Source of the DNA: Paenibacillus radicis (ex Xue et al. 2023) | GTDB taxonomy: Bacteria; Bacillota; Bacilli; Paenibacillales; NBRC-103111 | Direction of reading: 5' to 3' | Assembly (NCBI RefSeq): GCF_024722015.1 | Contig: NZ_JANQBD010000005.1 | Span: 62,001-126,000 of the forward strand | DNA: 64,000 nt | Shown: piece after piece, positions 1 to 6,222 of the stretch | Numbering within the stretch: the stretch's first letter is position 1 | Layout of the letters: each line of letters begins with the position of its first letter | The notes under the pieces: generated by a model | Database searches by the model: none | Told to the model about the DNA's origin: nothing | What the model saw: the letters and a program-made list of their open reading frames with translations, nothing else | Made by a program: the position numbers and the translations under genes

Positions 1-1877
1 ATTTGCGTAAACACATCAACCATGTGATAGTACATCGCGGTTTCAGTATGGGAGACAGGCGTGTTTTTAGCAAATCCCGGTCCATCATCGTTCACATCGT
101 ACCAGTCGCCAAGCCCGTTAGTAACAATAAGCTGCGCGGAGGTTGAGGTTACGTAATCAACATAGGCTCTCATCCCATCATAATGCTCGGTTAAAATGCG
201 GGTGTTGCCATATAAGCGCAGCAAATTCCAGCCCGTAAGCACATAGGCGGCCCCCCACGAAACCGAGTCGCGGAAGCAGTGCCACGGCTCGGAAAATACG
301 ACATATTCCGGTGCTGTAGTCGGCACCATGCCATTAGGCAGCTGAGCATCCCGCATATCCTCCATAGTCTTGGTTAGCAGCGCTTCAATCTGATTATTGT
401 AAGCAACCGAAGGGCCCATCAGATGGATTTGCTCCAGCCAACCGAGCTTTTCACGATGAGGGCAGTCCGTGAAGATGCTTTTCATATTGCTTAACACAGC
501 CCAGTTAATGATTTCATGAGTGCGGTTCAATGTCATATCCGAGCTTACGAAGCTTCCGGTGTTTTTTGTGTCCGGGTAAATCATTTGACCCTCAATTCTA
601 ACGAGAACAGGACTGTCCTCTACAGCATTCTCATTTGCTTTTGCAGGAATGGCTCCTTCTATTTGCACATAACGAAAGCCGGAATAGCTGAAGCGCGGAG
701 ACCAGACCTCCAGACCGCTGCCGCTTGTTATATAATTAAAACGGTAAGGGGAACCTGTCCATTTTTGATTCACACAGCCGTTTTCCTTCAATAATTCCCC
801 AGGAGACAAGGTGATTTGCGCGCCTTTGGGGCCGATGACGGAAATTTCAACCCAACCGGAGAAATTTTGGCCGAAATCGGCGATATATATCCCGGGAGCC
901 GGCTGAGTTATGCTTATTGGCTTGAAGGTTTGCATAATCTTTAAAGGATGCAGCGATTGCGATTTTAATTGGCCGGCAGGAGGCTCGACGATAGCGGCTT
1001 GCTTCCAAGCGCTGCACTCCAAGAAATCGGGCTGATCCCAGCCTATTGGCTCGCGGCAGGCATCATAATCCTCACCGCCGTAAATACATGCAAAGGTGAT
1101 TGGCCCAGCTGCGGTACGCCAATCCTGGCTGCTGGCTATTGTGACAGTCGAACCGTCGGAATAAGTAACCTCCAATTGAACAAGACATCTCAGAGAGCCG
1201 AAGGAGCCTTTGAATTTCTTATACCGTCCGCCCGTAACATTGAAAAATCCATTTCCAAGCATCACCCCAATGGTATTAGCGCCTTCCCTAATTTCATTGG
1301 TCACATCATAGGTGGAATACAGGCAGGTTTTATTATAATTCGTCCAGCCGGGATCCAGCACATAGTCTCCAACTTTGCCCCCATTCAGGCGGAGCTCATA
1401 TTGTCCCAAGCCGCAGATGTAAGCTCTGGCTTTGACGACAGGCTTATCCAGCTCAAATTCATATCTGAATATCGGAAGTGCCCTAGTAGATGGTTCTTCA
1501 TCTGCTGCGCCGATCCATTGAGCCGACCAATCCTTTTCAGTTAGCAATCCCATCTCCCAAAAAGCTGCAGAGCTTTCGGTCATTTGGCCGGCTGAATCCC
1601 ATACCTGCACCTGCCAATAATATCGTTTTCGAGAGCTTAATGCAGGGCCATCATATATAATATGCACATTCCTTCTGCTGACGACCTTGCCGCTGTCCCA
1701 TACATCGCCCAATCCGTGCTGGAGGGCTTCCTCCTTATCCGACACCCTAATCCTGTAGGCAGACTGGCTTTCCGAGCGAGCGGATGAAGCTTTGTAGCTC
1801 CAGCCAAGCGCAGGTCGTGCGACATCAATACCGATAGGGCATTGCTTACTTTCCACAAACAGTTCATCAACCCACAT
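1..1877 (-). CDS. GH78 alpha-L-rhamnosidase, 3' end outside the window
   Basis: About 625 codons are visible. GH78 enzymes usually have about 880-950 residues, so roughly a third is missing past position 1. The frame is open throughout. The family removes terminal alpha-L-rhamnose from plant glycans and glycosides. The N-terminal part is the usual beta-sandwich series (MWVDELFVE start, WSAQWIGA, YICGLGQYELRLNG, MLGNGFFNV). The catalytic signature DCPHREKLGWLEQ lies at about residues 471-483, where D471, E476 and E482 are the likely active-site carboxylates. There is no signal peptide, so it should act in the cytoplasm on imported oligosaccharides. The start at 1877 is 5 bases after the stop of the upstream propeller gene and uses an AAAGGAG site inside that gene's last codons, so the two are one leftward operon and probably translationally coupled. 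GH78 assignment is firm; the exact linkage is not. Confidence 0.93.
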   Translation of the reverse strand, partial: MWVDELFVESKQCPIGIDVARPALGWSYKASSARSESQSAYRIRVSDKEEALQHGLGDVWDSGKVVSRRNVHIIYDGPALSSRKRYYWQVQVWDSAGQMTESSAAFWEMGLLTEKDWSAQWIGAADEEPSTRALPIFRYEFELDKPVVKARAYICGLGQYELRLNGGKVGDYVLDPGWTNYNKTCLYSTYDVTNEIREGANTIGVMLGNGFFNVTGGRYKKFKGSFGSLRCLVQLEVTYSDGSTVTIASSQDWRTAAGPITFACIYGGEDYDACREPIGWDQPDFLECSAWKQAAIVEPPAGQLKSQSLHPLKIMQTFKPISITQPAPGIYIADFGQNFSGWVEISVIGPKGAQITLSPGELLKENGCVNQKWTGSPYRFNYITSGSGLEVWSPRFSYSGFRYVQIEGAIPAKANENAVEDSPVLVRIEGQMIYPDTKNTGSFVSSDMTLNRTHEIINWAVLSNMKSIFTDCPHREKLGWLEQIHLMGPSVAYNNQIEALLTKTMEDMRDAQLPNGMVPTTAPEYVVFSEPWHCFRDSVSWGAAYVLTGWNLLRLYGNTRILTEHYDGMRAYVDYVTSTSAQLIVTNGLGDWYDVNDDGPGFAKNTPVSHTETAMYYHMVDVFTQ

Positions 1878-1882
1878 CTTCC

Positions 1883-2908
1883 TCAGATCTCCTTTGTAAC
1901 CGATAGGGCTGTAAAAATGTTTTGTGAAGCAGCCACACTGATCGTTCGGAATTCTTTGCCGTAATTAATAGTTCGGTCCCCATCTCTATAAAGTCTGCAT
2001 GAGCAATAGAAGTGGTAGAGCACCCCTTTATGAGTGATGACGGATGGCTTGTGGGCAAAAATAGAATCGATGCTGCCTTCTTCCCCAACATAGATGATTG
2101 GATCAGGGTATTTTTCCCAATTCAAAAGATCCTTGGACAGCGCAATCCCTTCTTGGGCCTGCTTGTAATTATAACCGAAGAAATACATGATCCATTCGTC
2201 ATTATGCCGCAAAATACAAGGATCGCTAACAAAGCCGCTGTCCCATCGTTCAGGTGAAACTTTCAGTACCGGGTTATGCTCATATCGCTGCCATTGCATC
2301 AAATCGGTGGAGAACGCTACTCCCGTTTGCTCAATCCATCTGCCTTTATTTTTGTTTTTGGCGTTATAAAACAAATAAAAGCTGCCATCTGATTCAATGA
2401 GGCATTCCTTGTACAATCCGCCCTTCTCCCAATCGGCGCCTTCCTCTGGAGTTAGAATCGGTTCAGGCAACCGGTTCCATTCGAGCAGGCTTTCATCCTC
2501 TGTCCAGGCAATACCTATCTTTGCAGAGCCCTCTTCGTAGCCGAATTCAGGATAGGCGTGGTAGACCAGCCAGTATTTGTTGTTCCATTTCTTGAGGACA
2601 GGGGGAGCATCCAACCGATTTTCCTTCAAAATCCATGTGCCGGCTATATTTTTGGAATCCCATCCGGAGCCTTCATTCCGACGTAAAATGACGCCGAGGT
2701 GCTCCCATTCCAGCAAATCGTTGCTTGTAGCTAACGCCGTTTGGTAACCCGTATCGTCAAAGCCTACATACATCATGTAAAATTGGTCGTTATGCTGGAA
2801 TACAAACGGACAATCAACAGCGCGTTCATCAAAATGGCCCGGTATACCTGATCCAACCAGAACCGGTTTACCTAATTTATATGGAGTTAAATAGGGTTCA
2901 ATATTCAT
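1883..2908 (-). CDS. Five-bladed beta-propeller glycosidase (GH43/GH117/GH130-like)
   Basis: A protein of 341 residues made of repeated blades with GxAxSxDLxxWE-type strands (ALATSNDLLEWEHLG, GVAFSTDLMQWQRY, GIALSKDLLNWEKY). This is typical of clan GH-F/J-like propellers that act on arabinosides, galactosides or related exo-linkages. Acidic residues in DCPFVFQHN, RLDAPPVLKKWNNKYWLVY and SDPCILRHNDEWIMYF sit where these families place catalytic carboxylates. No signal peptide is seen, so it should be cytoplasmic. The ATG at 2908 follows a GTAAGGGG ribosome binding site. It is first in a leftward operon with the GH78 gene and diverges from the DapA-like gene. The family cannot be fixed from sequence alone: GH43, GH117, GH130 or an unnumbered DUF family are all possible. 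Confidence 0.7.
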   Translation of the reverse strand: MNIEPYLTPYKLGKPVLVGSGIPGHFDERAVDCPFVFQHNDQFYMMYVGFDDTGYQTALATSNDLLEWEHLGVILRRNEGSGWDSKNIAGTWILKENRLDAPPVLKKWNNKYWLVYHAYPEFGYEEGSAKIGIAWTEDESLLEWNRLPEPILTPEEGADWEKGGLYKECLIESDGSFYLFYNAKNKNKGRWIEQTGVAFSTDLMQWQRYEHNPVLKVSPERWDSGFVSDPCILRHNDEWIMYFFGYNYKQAQEGIALSKDLLNWEKYPDPIIYVGEEGSIDSIFAHKPSVITHKGVLYHFYCSCRLYRDGDRTINYGKEFRTISVAASQNIFTALSVTKEI

Positions 2909-3076
2909 GAGAACAGCCCCTTACAATTTCGATTTTAAATAGATTACTACAATATATGCGCAGGTTGTGGGGGCGATTGCATCTGAATTATGGGCTGATT
3001 GTACTCTGGCTTTTATAACGGAACCAAGCAGGATTAAATAAGTCGGATACACCTAATTCATGAGGGAATGAGTGGA

Positions 3077-3105
3077 TTGACTCCCCTTGCGGGCTGGATT
3101 ATTAT
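3077..3105 (+). promoter_or_regulatory. Sigma-A type promoter for the aldolase-esterase pair
   Basis: TTGACT at 3077-3082 and TATTAT at 3100-3105 are separated by 17 bases, one mismatch from consensus in each box. It lies about 108 bases upstream of the aldolase start, in the 304-base divergent gap 2909-3212. I saw no equally good promoter for the leftward genes in that gap. Confidence 0.65.
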
Positions 3106-3114
3106 GATGCAGCA

Positions 3115-3128
3115 TGGTGGCGTTTTCA
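3115..3128 (+). promoter_or_regulatory. Imperfect cre-like site just past the promoter
   Basis: TGGTGGCGTTTTCA fits the CcpA consensus TGWNANCGNTNWCA at 12 of 14 positions. It lies about 10 bases after the -10 box, where a cre can act as a roadblock. The two mismatches make this only a candidate. Confidence 0.35.
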
Positions 3129-3212
3129 CCAAAATGCCGCTCGATGATTTTATAAGCTATGTGTTTAAAAAGTCTGTTCTTAAGACCATTAAATTATATA
3201 AGGAGAGATCAC

Positions 3213-4106
3213 ATGTTTAAACCAGCCGGTATTATTCCAGCACTTATTACCCCTTTTGACGCCAAGCAAAATATAGACGAACCCGCCTTGAGGCAATTGG
3301 TTCGCAGGCAGATTGAGGCCAAGGTTCACGGATTATTTTGTTTGGGGACTAACGGAGAATTTTTTTCATTAACTGAGGATGAGAAGCTTCGTGTAGCGGA
3401 GATCGTAATTGAAGAAGCGAGAGGCAAGCTTCCTGTATATGTTGGGGCAGGCTGCATCACAACTCAAGAGACTGTGTCGCTTGCTGTGCGCTTGGAGCAG
3501 ATGGGAGCGGATGCTTTATCGGTTATCACGCCCTACTTTTTAACATTCACCCAGCAGGAGCTTATTGCCCATTATCGTACGGTTGCAGAAGCAACAAGAC
3601 TGCCGATTATTTTGTACAATATTCCAGCGCGCACGGGGAATTCCCTTCATCCAAAAACGGTGGAAGAGCTTAGCAAAGTTCCAAACATTGTCGGCATAAA
3701 AGATAGCAGCGGCAGCTTCGATACCATTTTGCAATTTATTGAGCTGGGTGGTCCCGATTTTGCTGTATTGGCAGGGGCTGATTCGCTTATTTTGGCTACG
3801 CTAATGGCCGGAGGTCATGGTGCTATTGCATCGACTGCCAACGTGTTCCCGGAGATTGTCGGATCCATCTATGATCTGTGGAAGCAAGGCGAGCTTGAAC
3901 AAGCGGAGCTGTCCCAGCGTAAATTAAGAGCATTGCGCAACTCATTCGCACTAGGCACATTGCCAAGCGTGTTGAAGGAGGTCATGAACGAGATGGGGCT
4001 CCCGGCAGGGGAATCGAGATTGCCCGTTCAGCCGCTGGCAGCGTCAGCGAAAGCTGAAGTTCGAAGCATGGTAGAGCGCTACAAGGAGGAGGGAGTGGTG
4101 AAATGA
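3213..4106 (+). CDS. DapA/NanA-family (class I) aldolase or lyase
   Basis: A protein of 297 residues with the complete DHDPS-like TIM barrel: a GTNGEF phosphate/carboxylate loop near residue 47, the conserved tyrosine in ILYNIPARTGNS near 137, and the Schiff-base lysine in GIKDSSG near 165. The family cleaves or forms 2-keto acids: dihydrodipicolinate synthase, N-acetylneuraminate lyase, and 2-keto-3-deoxy sugar acid aldolases. Its place between a rhamnosidase operon and an esterase, away from lysine genes, favours a catabolic role on a 2-keto-3-deoxy sugar acid (inference). The start is the ATG at 3213 behind AGGAGAG (3201-3207). An in-frame ATG at 3159 lacks a ribosome binding site and would add 18 unrelated residues. 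The stop overlaps the next gene in an ATGA. Confidence 0.85.
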   Translation: MFKPAGIIPALITPFDAKQNIDEPALRQLVRRQIEAKVHGLFCLGTNGEFFSLTEDEKLRVAEIVIEEARGKLPVYVGAGCITTQETVSLAVRLEQMGADALSVITPYFLTFTQQELIAHYRTVAEATRLPIILYNIPARTGNSLHPKTVEELSKVPNIVGIKDSSGSFDTILQFIELGGPDFAVLAGADSLILATLMAGGHGAIASTANVFPEIVGSIYDLWKQGELEQAELSQRKLRALRNSFALGTLPSVLKEVMNEMGLPAGESRLPVQPLAASAKAEVRSMVERYKEEGVVK

Positions 4107-4741
4107 TGCCATTCAAGCCTAAGGATAGAATCGTATTTATCGGGGACAGCATTACAGACAAAGGGAGAAAGAAGGATCCCCTGAAGCTGGGCAATGGCTA
4201 CGTTAGAATGCTGCACGATTATTTGGCGGTGGAATTGCCGAAGCATTCGCTGAAAATAATCAATGAAGGCGTCTCGGGGAACCGTGTCATTGATCTGGAG
4301 AAAAGATGGCGGATGGATGTGCTGGACCATCATCCCCAATGGATCTCAATATCTATAGGCATCAATGATGTATGGCGTCAATTGGATTCGCCTGACGCAG
4401 ATCAGGTCTACCCTGAGCGATTCGAGGCGGTTTATCGAAAGCTGCTGGAGCAAACGAAGCAATTGCCTGATTGCCGATTGATTCTTATGCAGCCGACGGT
4501 CATTAAAGAGTACACGGATTCAACGGGAAACAGCTTGTTAAAGCCGTATGTAACTATTGTTAACCGGTTGGCTGATGAATTCAATGCTGTTCTAGTACCG
4601 ACACATCAAGCATTTATCGAGTTCATTGAGTGTGAAACAGGGAAGGATCTAACAACCGACGGCGTGCATATGACAACCTTGGGGGATTCCCTGATGGCGG
4701 CGGCTTGGATTAAAGCGCTAAGCCATGTTAACCAGCAGTAG
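4103..4741 (+). CDS. SGNH/GDSL-type esterase
   Basis: A protein of 212 residues with the SGNH blocks in order: block I FIGDSITDKG (nucleophile serine), block II NEGVSGNR, block III SIGINDVW (GxND), and block V TTDGVHMT with the Asp/His pair. Such small cytoplasmic GDSL enzymes often remove acetyl groups from sugars and oligosaccharides. The ATG overlaps the aldolase stop (ATGA), so translation is likely coupled and the pair is one operon. No signal peptide. Deacetylation of imported oligosaccharides is a reasonable inference; the substrate is not visible. Confidence 0.85.
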   Translation: MMPFKPKDRIVFIGDSITDKGRKKDPLKLGNGYVRMLHDYLAVELPKHSLKIINEGVSGNRVIDLEKRWRMDVLDHHPQWISISIGINDVWRQLDSPDADQVYPERFEAVYRKLLEQTKQLPDCRLILMQPTVIKEYTDSTGNSLLKPYVTIVNRLADEFNAVLVPTHQAFIEFIECETGKDLTTDGVHMTTLGDSLMAAAWIKALSHVNQQ

Positions 4742-4802
4742 ATGTTAACGTTTGCGGCCTAGAGCTTGAGCGTCTTACTTAAAGGCTCCCGCCGCTTATT
4801 GG

Positions 4803-5087
4803 CTAGATTAGATGCTGTTGAAGCGAAGCTTTCTTCGTCAATAACTGTTTGGCGAGATCAGCTTGTACACGGTTAATGGTTTTGATTTCTTCGTTCAACT
4901 TATTTATTCGCGTCATTTTGCTGCTTAAATCGCTGTGAGATTGACTTAATTTCATATCTCTTTGCAGCTGATTAATTTTCGATTGAGCCTTATCTTTCTT
5001 GTTCTTCTCGTTTATGCTTTTGCTTTCTATTTCAGCAATTTCTCGTTGTAATCGATTGACAATTGCCTTGGTGAAATTAATGGACAT
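4803..5087 (-). CDS. Small coiled-coil protein of unknown function
   Basis: A protein of 94 residues that is almost entirely heptad-rich helix (IVNRLQREIAEIESK, KINQLQRDMK, ITKINKLNEEIK-like stretches), highly charged, with no cysteine, signal peptide or membrane segment. The ATG at 5087 follows GGGGTGTGT, a moderate ribosome binding site. From memory the pattern resembles the N-terminal coiled coil of some TIR-domain proteins, so it could be a detached or truncated N-terminus, but no TIR domain follows. It converges with the esterase gene. Expression is plausible, function unknown. Confidence 0.55.
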   Translation of the reverse strand: MSINFTKAIVNRLQREIAEIESKSINEKNKKDKAQSKINQLQRDMKLSQSHSDLSSKMTRINKLNEEIKTINRVQADLAKQLLTKKASLQQHLI

Positions 5088-5196
5088 TCAACACACCCCA
5101 TAATCATTTAGTATAGCTAAGATACCATTCTACTTGAAAAAACAGGGTTAAGCGAGCAGCGGAAGAAGATTTGTCAATTCCGGCTTTAATTTGGGT

Positions 5197-5226
5197 TTGA
5201 AAAAAGCAAGGACTTTATGCTATCAT
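5197..5226 (+). promoter_or_regulatory. Promoter of the T-box/ilvBN transcript
   Basis: TTGAAA at 5197-5202 and TATCAT at 5221-5226 are separated by 18 bases. Transcription would start near 5233, just before the first T-box stem I at 5239. No comparable promoter was seen between the leader copies, so all three T-boxes should be on one RNA. Confidence 0.6.
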
Positions 5227-5238
5227 AAACCATATATT

Positions 5239-5555
5239 GCGATGAAGAGAAAAAAAGTATGAAGGCTCTTATGTCCAGAGAGCAGAGGAAACGCTGAAAC
5301 CTTTGCCATAATCCCTTTGTATGATGTCGTCTCTGAGCTTTTGATCGAAAGCCGAGCCCAGCAGGGGCTAGATGAGTAGACTCAAACGGAATGGCACACG
5401 TTATCGTGCTGCAGGTAAGGGAAACCTTACCTCATGAGGCTGGAATCGCAAGATTTCGGTAAATCAGGGTGGTACCGCGAAAATTTACCCCTTTCGTCCC
5501 TAAGGCTAGGCAGTTTTTCTGTCGCCTTGGGATGGAAGGGGTTTGTTGTTTTTTT
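5239..5555 (+). promoter_or_regulatory. T-box riboswitch, copy 1 of 3 (predicted Val specifier)
   Basis: A full T-box leader. Stem I has an AGAGAGC distal motif at about 5276-5282 and the 3' strand TGTCGTCTCTGAGC. Aligning that strand to the usual specifier-purine-YYUCUGAGC pattern gives GUC (valine) as specifier. Stem III is GGTAAGG/CCTTACC (5414-5431). The canonical T-box AGGGTGGTACCGCG lies at 5466-5479, and its UGGU bulge would pair with the ACCA end of an uncharged tRNA with discriminator A. An intrinsic terminator (5488-5555) competes with the antiterminator. Uncharged tRNA should allow readthrough. The specifier call is by alignment, not by folding. Confidence 0.93.
5488..5555 (+). terminator. 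Intrinsic terminator of T-box copy 1
   Basis: CCCCTTTCGTCCC..AAGGC pairs with GCCTTGGGATGGAAGGGG and is followed by TTTGTTGTTTTTTT. The 5' arm also belongs to the T-box antiterminator, giving the usual mutually exclusive fold. Confidence 0.88.
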
Positions 5556-5565
5556 AAATGTAAAA

Positions 5566-5880
5566 GCGATGAAGAGAATAAAATACGAAGGCTCTTATGT
5601 CCAGAGAGCAGAGGAAACGCTGAAACCTTTGCCATAATCCTTGTGTATGATGTCGTCTCTGAGCTTTTGATCGAAAGCCGAGCCCAGCAGGGGCTAGATG
5701 AGTAGACTCAAACGGAATGGCACACGTTATCGTGCTGCAGGTAAGGGAAACTTTACCTCATGAGGCTGGAATCGCAAGATTTCAGTAAATCAGGGTGGTA
5801 CCACGAAAATTTACCCCTTTCGTCCCTAAGGCAAGGCAGTTTTTCTGTCGCCTTGGGATGGAAGGGGTTTTGTTTTTTTT
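5566..5880 (+). promoter_or_regulatory. T-box riboswitch, copy 2 of 3 (predicted Val specifier)
   Basis: A second complete leader, offset 327 bases from copy 1, with the same stem I, GUC specifier region and AGAGAGC motif, and T-box AGGGTGGTACCACG at 5792-5805. The single change in stem III (AAACTTTACC instead of AAACCTTACC) turns a G-C into a G-U pair and keeps the stem. The terminator spans 5814-5880 and ends in eight T residues. The two copies are alike enough to be a recent tandem duplication. Confidence 0.93.
5814..5880 (+). terminator. Intrinsic terminator of T-box copy 2
   Basis: The same stem as copy 1 (CCCC..GTCCCTAAGGC with GCCTTGGGATGGAAGGGG), followed by TTTTGTTTTTTTT. This has the longest uninterrupted T run of the three. 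Confidence 0.88.
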
Positions 5881-5890
5881 AAATGTAAAA

Positions 5891-6206
5891 GCGATGAAGA
5901 GAATAAAATACGAAGGCTCTTATGTCCAGAGAGCAGAGGAAACGCTGAAACCTTTGCCATAATCCTTGTGTATGATGTCGTCTCTGAGCTTTTGATCGAA
6001 AGCCGAACCCAGCAGGGGCTAGATGAGTAGACTCAAACGGAATGGCACACGTTATCGTGCTGCAGGTAAGGGAAACCTTACCTCATAAGGCTGGAATCGC
6101 AAGATTTCAGTAAATCAGGGTGGTACCACGAAAATTTACCCCTTTCGTCCCTATAGGCTTGACAGCTGTTTTCTGTCGCCTTGGGATGACAGGGGTTATT
6201 TTATAT
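5891..6206 (+). promoter_or_regulatory. T-box riboswitch, copy 3 of 3, next to ilvB
   Basis: A third complete leader, offset 325 bases from copy 2. Only three substitutions from copy 2 are visible over the roughly 240 bases up to the T-box (AGGGTGGTACCACG at 6117-6130). The specifier region is again GUC. The terminator region has diverged: the loop is longer and the run after the stem is TTATTTTATATTT, so this last terminator is probably leakier. The ilvB ribosome binding site starts at 6211, directly after it. Confidence 0.92.
6139..6206 (+). terminator. Intrinsic terminator of T-box copy 3
   Basis: CCCCTTTCGTCCCTATAGGC pairs with GCCTTGGGATGACAGGGG, with a few mismatches. The following tract is T-rich but interrupted by A residues. 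Weaker-looking than the first two. Confidence 0.75.
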
Positions 6207-6222
6207 TTGAGGAGGCATTCAA

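Larger units (their letters stand above)
5239..6206 (+). repeat. Three-unit tandem repeat of about 326 bases (T-box leaders)
   Basis: Units start at 5239, 5566 and 5891. Each starts with GCGATGAAGAGA and ends in a terminator followed by a short AAATGTAAAA spacer. Units 2 and 3 are the closest pair. Unit 1 differs in the 5' strand of stem I (AAAAAAAGTATG against AATAAAATACG) and at a few other bases, so duplication probably happened in two steps. Confidence 0.92.

Noticed and set aside
969..1544. 191-codon open frame on the plus strand
   Set aside because: Antisense to the GH78 gene, whose frame and motifs are clear on the minus strand.
2969..2982. cre-like TGGGGGCGATTGCA upstream of the leftward operon
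   Set aside because: Three mismatches to the consensus, including both W positions; too weak to list.
4745..4800. GCGGC/GCCGC pairing between the convergent esterase and coiled-coil genes as terminator
   Set aside because: Only a 5-base stem with a long loop and no T run; I could not support it.
5432..5705. Overlapping small open frames on both strands within the T-box leaders (also 6107-6391 and 6120-6326)
   Set aside because: They lie inside structured leader RNA, recur because the leader is repeated, and have no ribosome binding sites.
5239..6206. CRISPR array or mobile-element repeat as explanation for the repeats
   Set aside because: The unit is about 326 bases with no short-repeat/spacer alternation and carries T-box and terminator motifs; no transposase or flanking duplication is present.
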